A program made the translations under genes and the position numbers. This document shows positions 63,664 to 64,000 of a stretch of DNA of 64,000 bases, in pieces. Positions within the stretch are counted from its first letter, which is position 1. Each line of letters starts with the position of its first letter. Below the pieces are notes generated by a model. The model saw only the letters and a program-made list of their open reading frames with translations, was not told the DNA's origin and did not search any database. The DNA comes from Oceanospirillum sediminis. GTDB lineage: Bacteria; Pseudomonadota; Gammaproteobacteria; Pseudomonadales; Halomonadaceae. Where the stretch lies: assembly GCF_014164585.1 (NCBI RefSeq), contig NZ_JACJFM010000004.1, forward strand, positions 1-64,000, in the 5' to 3' direction.

Positions 63664-64000
63664 TTATGCTTTTTCCCGATAGCGAATGATCAACTCCCTT
63701 CGGGATTGATTGACGTTTACATCCACCAGATCAGCATAAAGCGAAAAACGTTGTAAGAAAGCACTGACTTTTTGTTGCTGGCTATAAGTCACCGTTAATA
63801 AAATTTGTCCTGCCCGGTCTTTATTTTGTGATGCCACTCTGATGCCATACTCTTTGGAACGCTGCTTCAGCCATTCAGCCAGCGGCAATACATCTGTTGT
63901 GCCATACTGGTTCATCAGATCATACTTACGCAGATAAACATTTTCTGAGCGCGACTCAAGACGGAGCTGTTTATTGTCCCTGCTCTGGACAGACGACACT
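63664..64000 (-). CDS. GspM-like (type II secretion) protein, 5' end outside the window
   Basis: The visible 111 residues contain LPLAEWLKQRSKEYGIRVASQ and a ferredoxin-like beta-alpha-beta run ending NVNQSRRELIIRYREKA, which resembles the C-terminal domain of GspM (or the missing periplasmic part of GspL). It has no pseudopilin motif, although gspH would be expected before gspI. It ends 7 nt before the longest gspI frame. Confidence 0.5.
   Translation of the reverse strand, partial: VSSVQSRDNKQLRLESRSENVYLRKYDLMNQYGTTDVLPLAEWLKQRSKEYGIRVASQNKDRAGQILLTVTYSQQQKVSAFLQRFSLYADLVDVNVNQSRRELIIRYREKA

Overview
The window comes from a gammaproteobacterium. From about 35.7 kb rightwards it carries the conserved block thrS-infC-rpmI-rplT-pheS-pheT-ihfA, type II secretion pseudopilin genes, a type II NADH dehydrogenase and a hybrid kinase next to an iron alcohol dehydrogenase. 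Codon use and gene content would fit a marine, host-associated Oceanospirillales-type genome (an Endozoicomonas-like organism is a guess, not shown by the sequence).

Region 1 (1-4.3 kb) holds the end of a tyrosine recombinase gene followed by two convergent genes: an ATP-grasp ligase-like gene and an ATPase with a tetratricopeptide-like repeat region. A perfect 19-bp inverted repeat (621-639 and 4246-4264) brackets the pair, and each copy contains the start codon of its gene. This looks like an invertible switch that chooses which gene follows the recombinase. Both the recombinase and the ATPase gene show single-base frameshifts in homopolymer runs.

Region 2 (4.7-35.7 kb) is an integrated phage-derived element next to a tRNA-Pro(GGG) gene. 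Integrase and excisionase lie at the right end. A repressor/Cro/CII switch lies at 16.8-18.3 kb, and an initiator gene with internal iterons, DnaT-like and P-like replication genes and a Q-like antiterminator lie at 12.1-15.7 kb. No capsid, tail, terminase or lysis gene is visible, so it is a satellite, a remnant, or a prophage whose late genes lie beyond the window. The element carries an accessory load: an antirepressor with a C4-RNA-like leader, three toxin-antitoxin pairs, a PD-(D/E)XK nuclease, a nicotianamine-synthase-like enzyme, an AIPR/SLATT pair, an HsdR-N-like protein, a second PD-(D/E)XK protein, a truncated STAND NTPase, a TIR/deoxyribosyltransferase-like protein and a run of small uncharacterised phage genes. 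A structured RNA with a strong promoter (18.5-18.67 kb) lies between the repressor and the AIPR gene. In the 5.6-10.1 kb part, duplicated pieces of the antirepressor 3' end and recurrent hairpins separate the accessory modules.

Region 3 (35.7-64 kb) is chromosomal core. After the translation operon come a GAF/HD-GYP protein with a metallo-phosphodiesterase, a flavoprotein, a secreted DUF4139 protein, ndh, the kinase/alcohol dehydrogenase pair, an acyltransferase and a secreted cyclophilin flanked by two copies of a 77-bp palindromic element. At 57.06-59.83 kb a 54-residue peptide ending in an amphipathic cationic segment is followed by a subtilisin-like protease with a PatA/PatG-type C-terminal domain: a candidate peptide-processing (RiPP or bacteriocin) locus. 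The window ends in a gsp operon fragment (M-like, I, J, K, L) in which GspL lacks its periplasmic domain.
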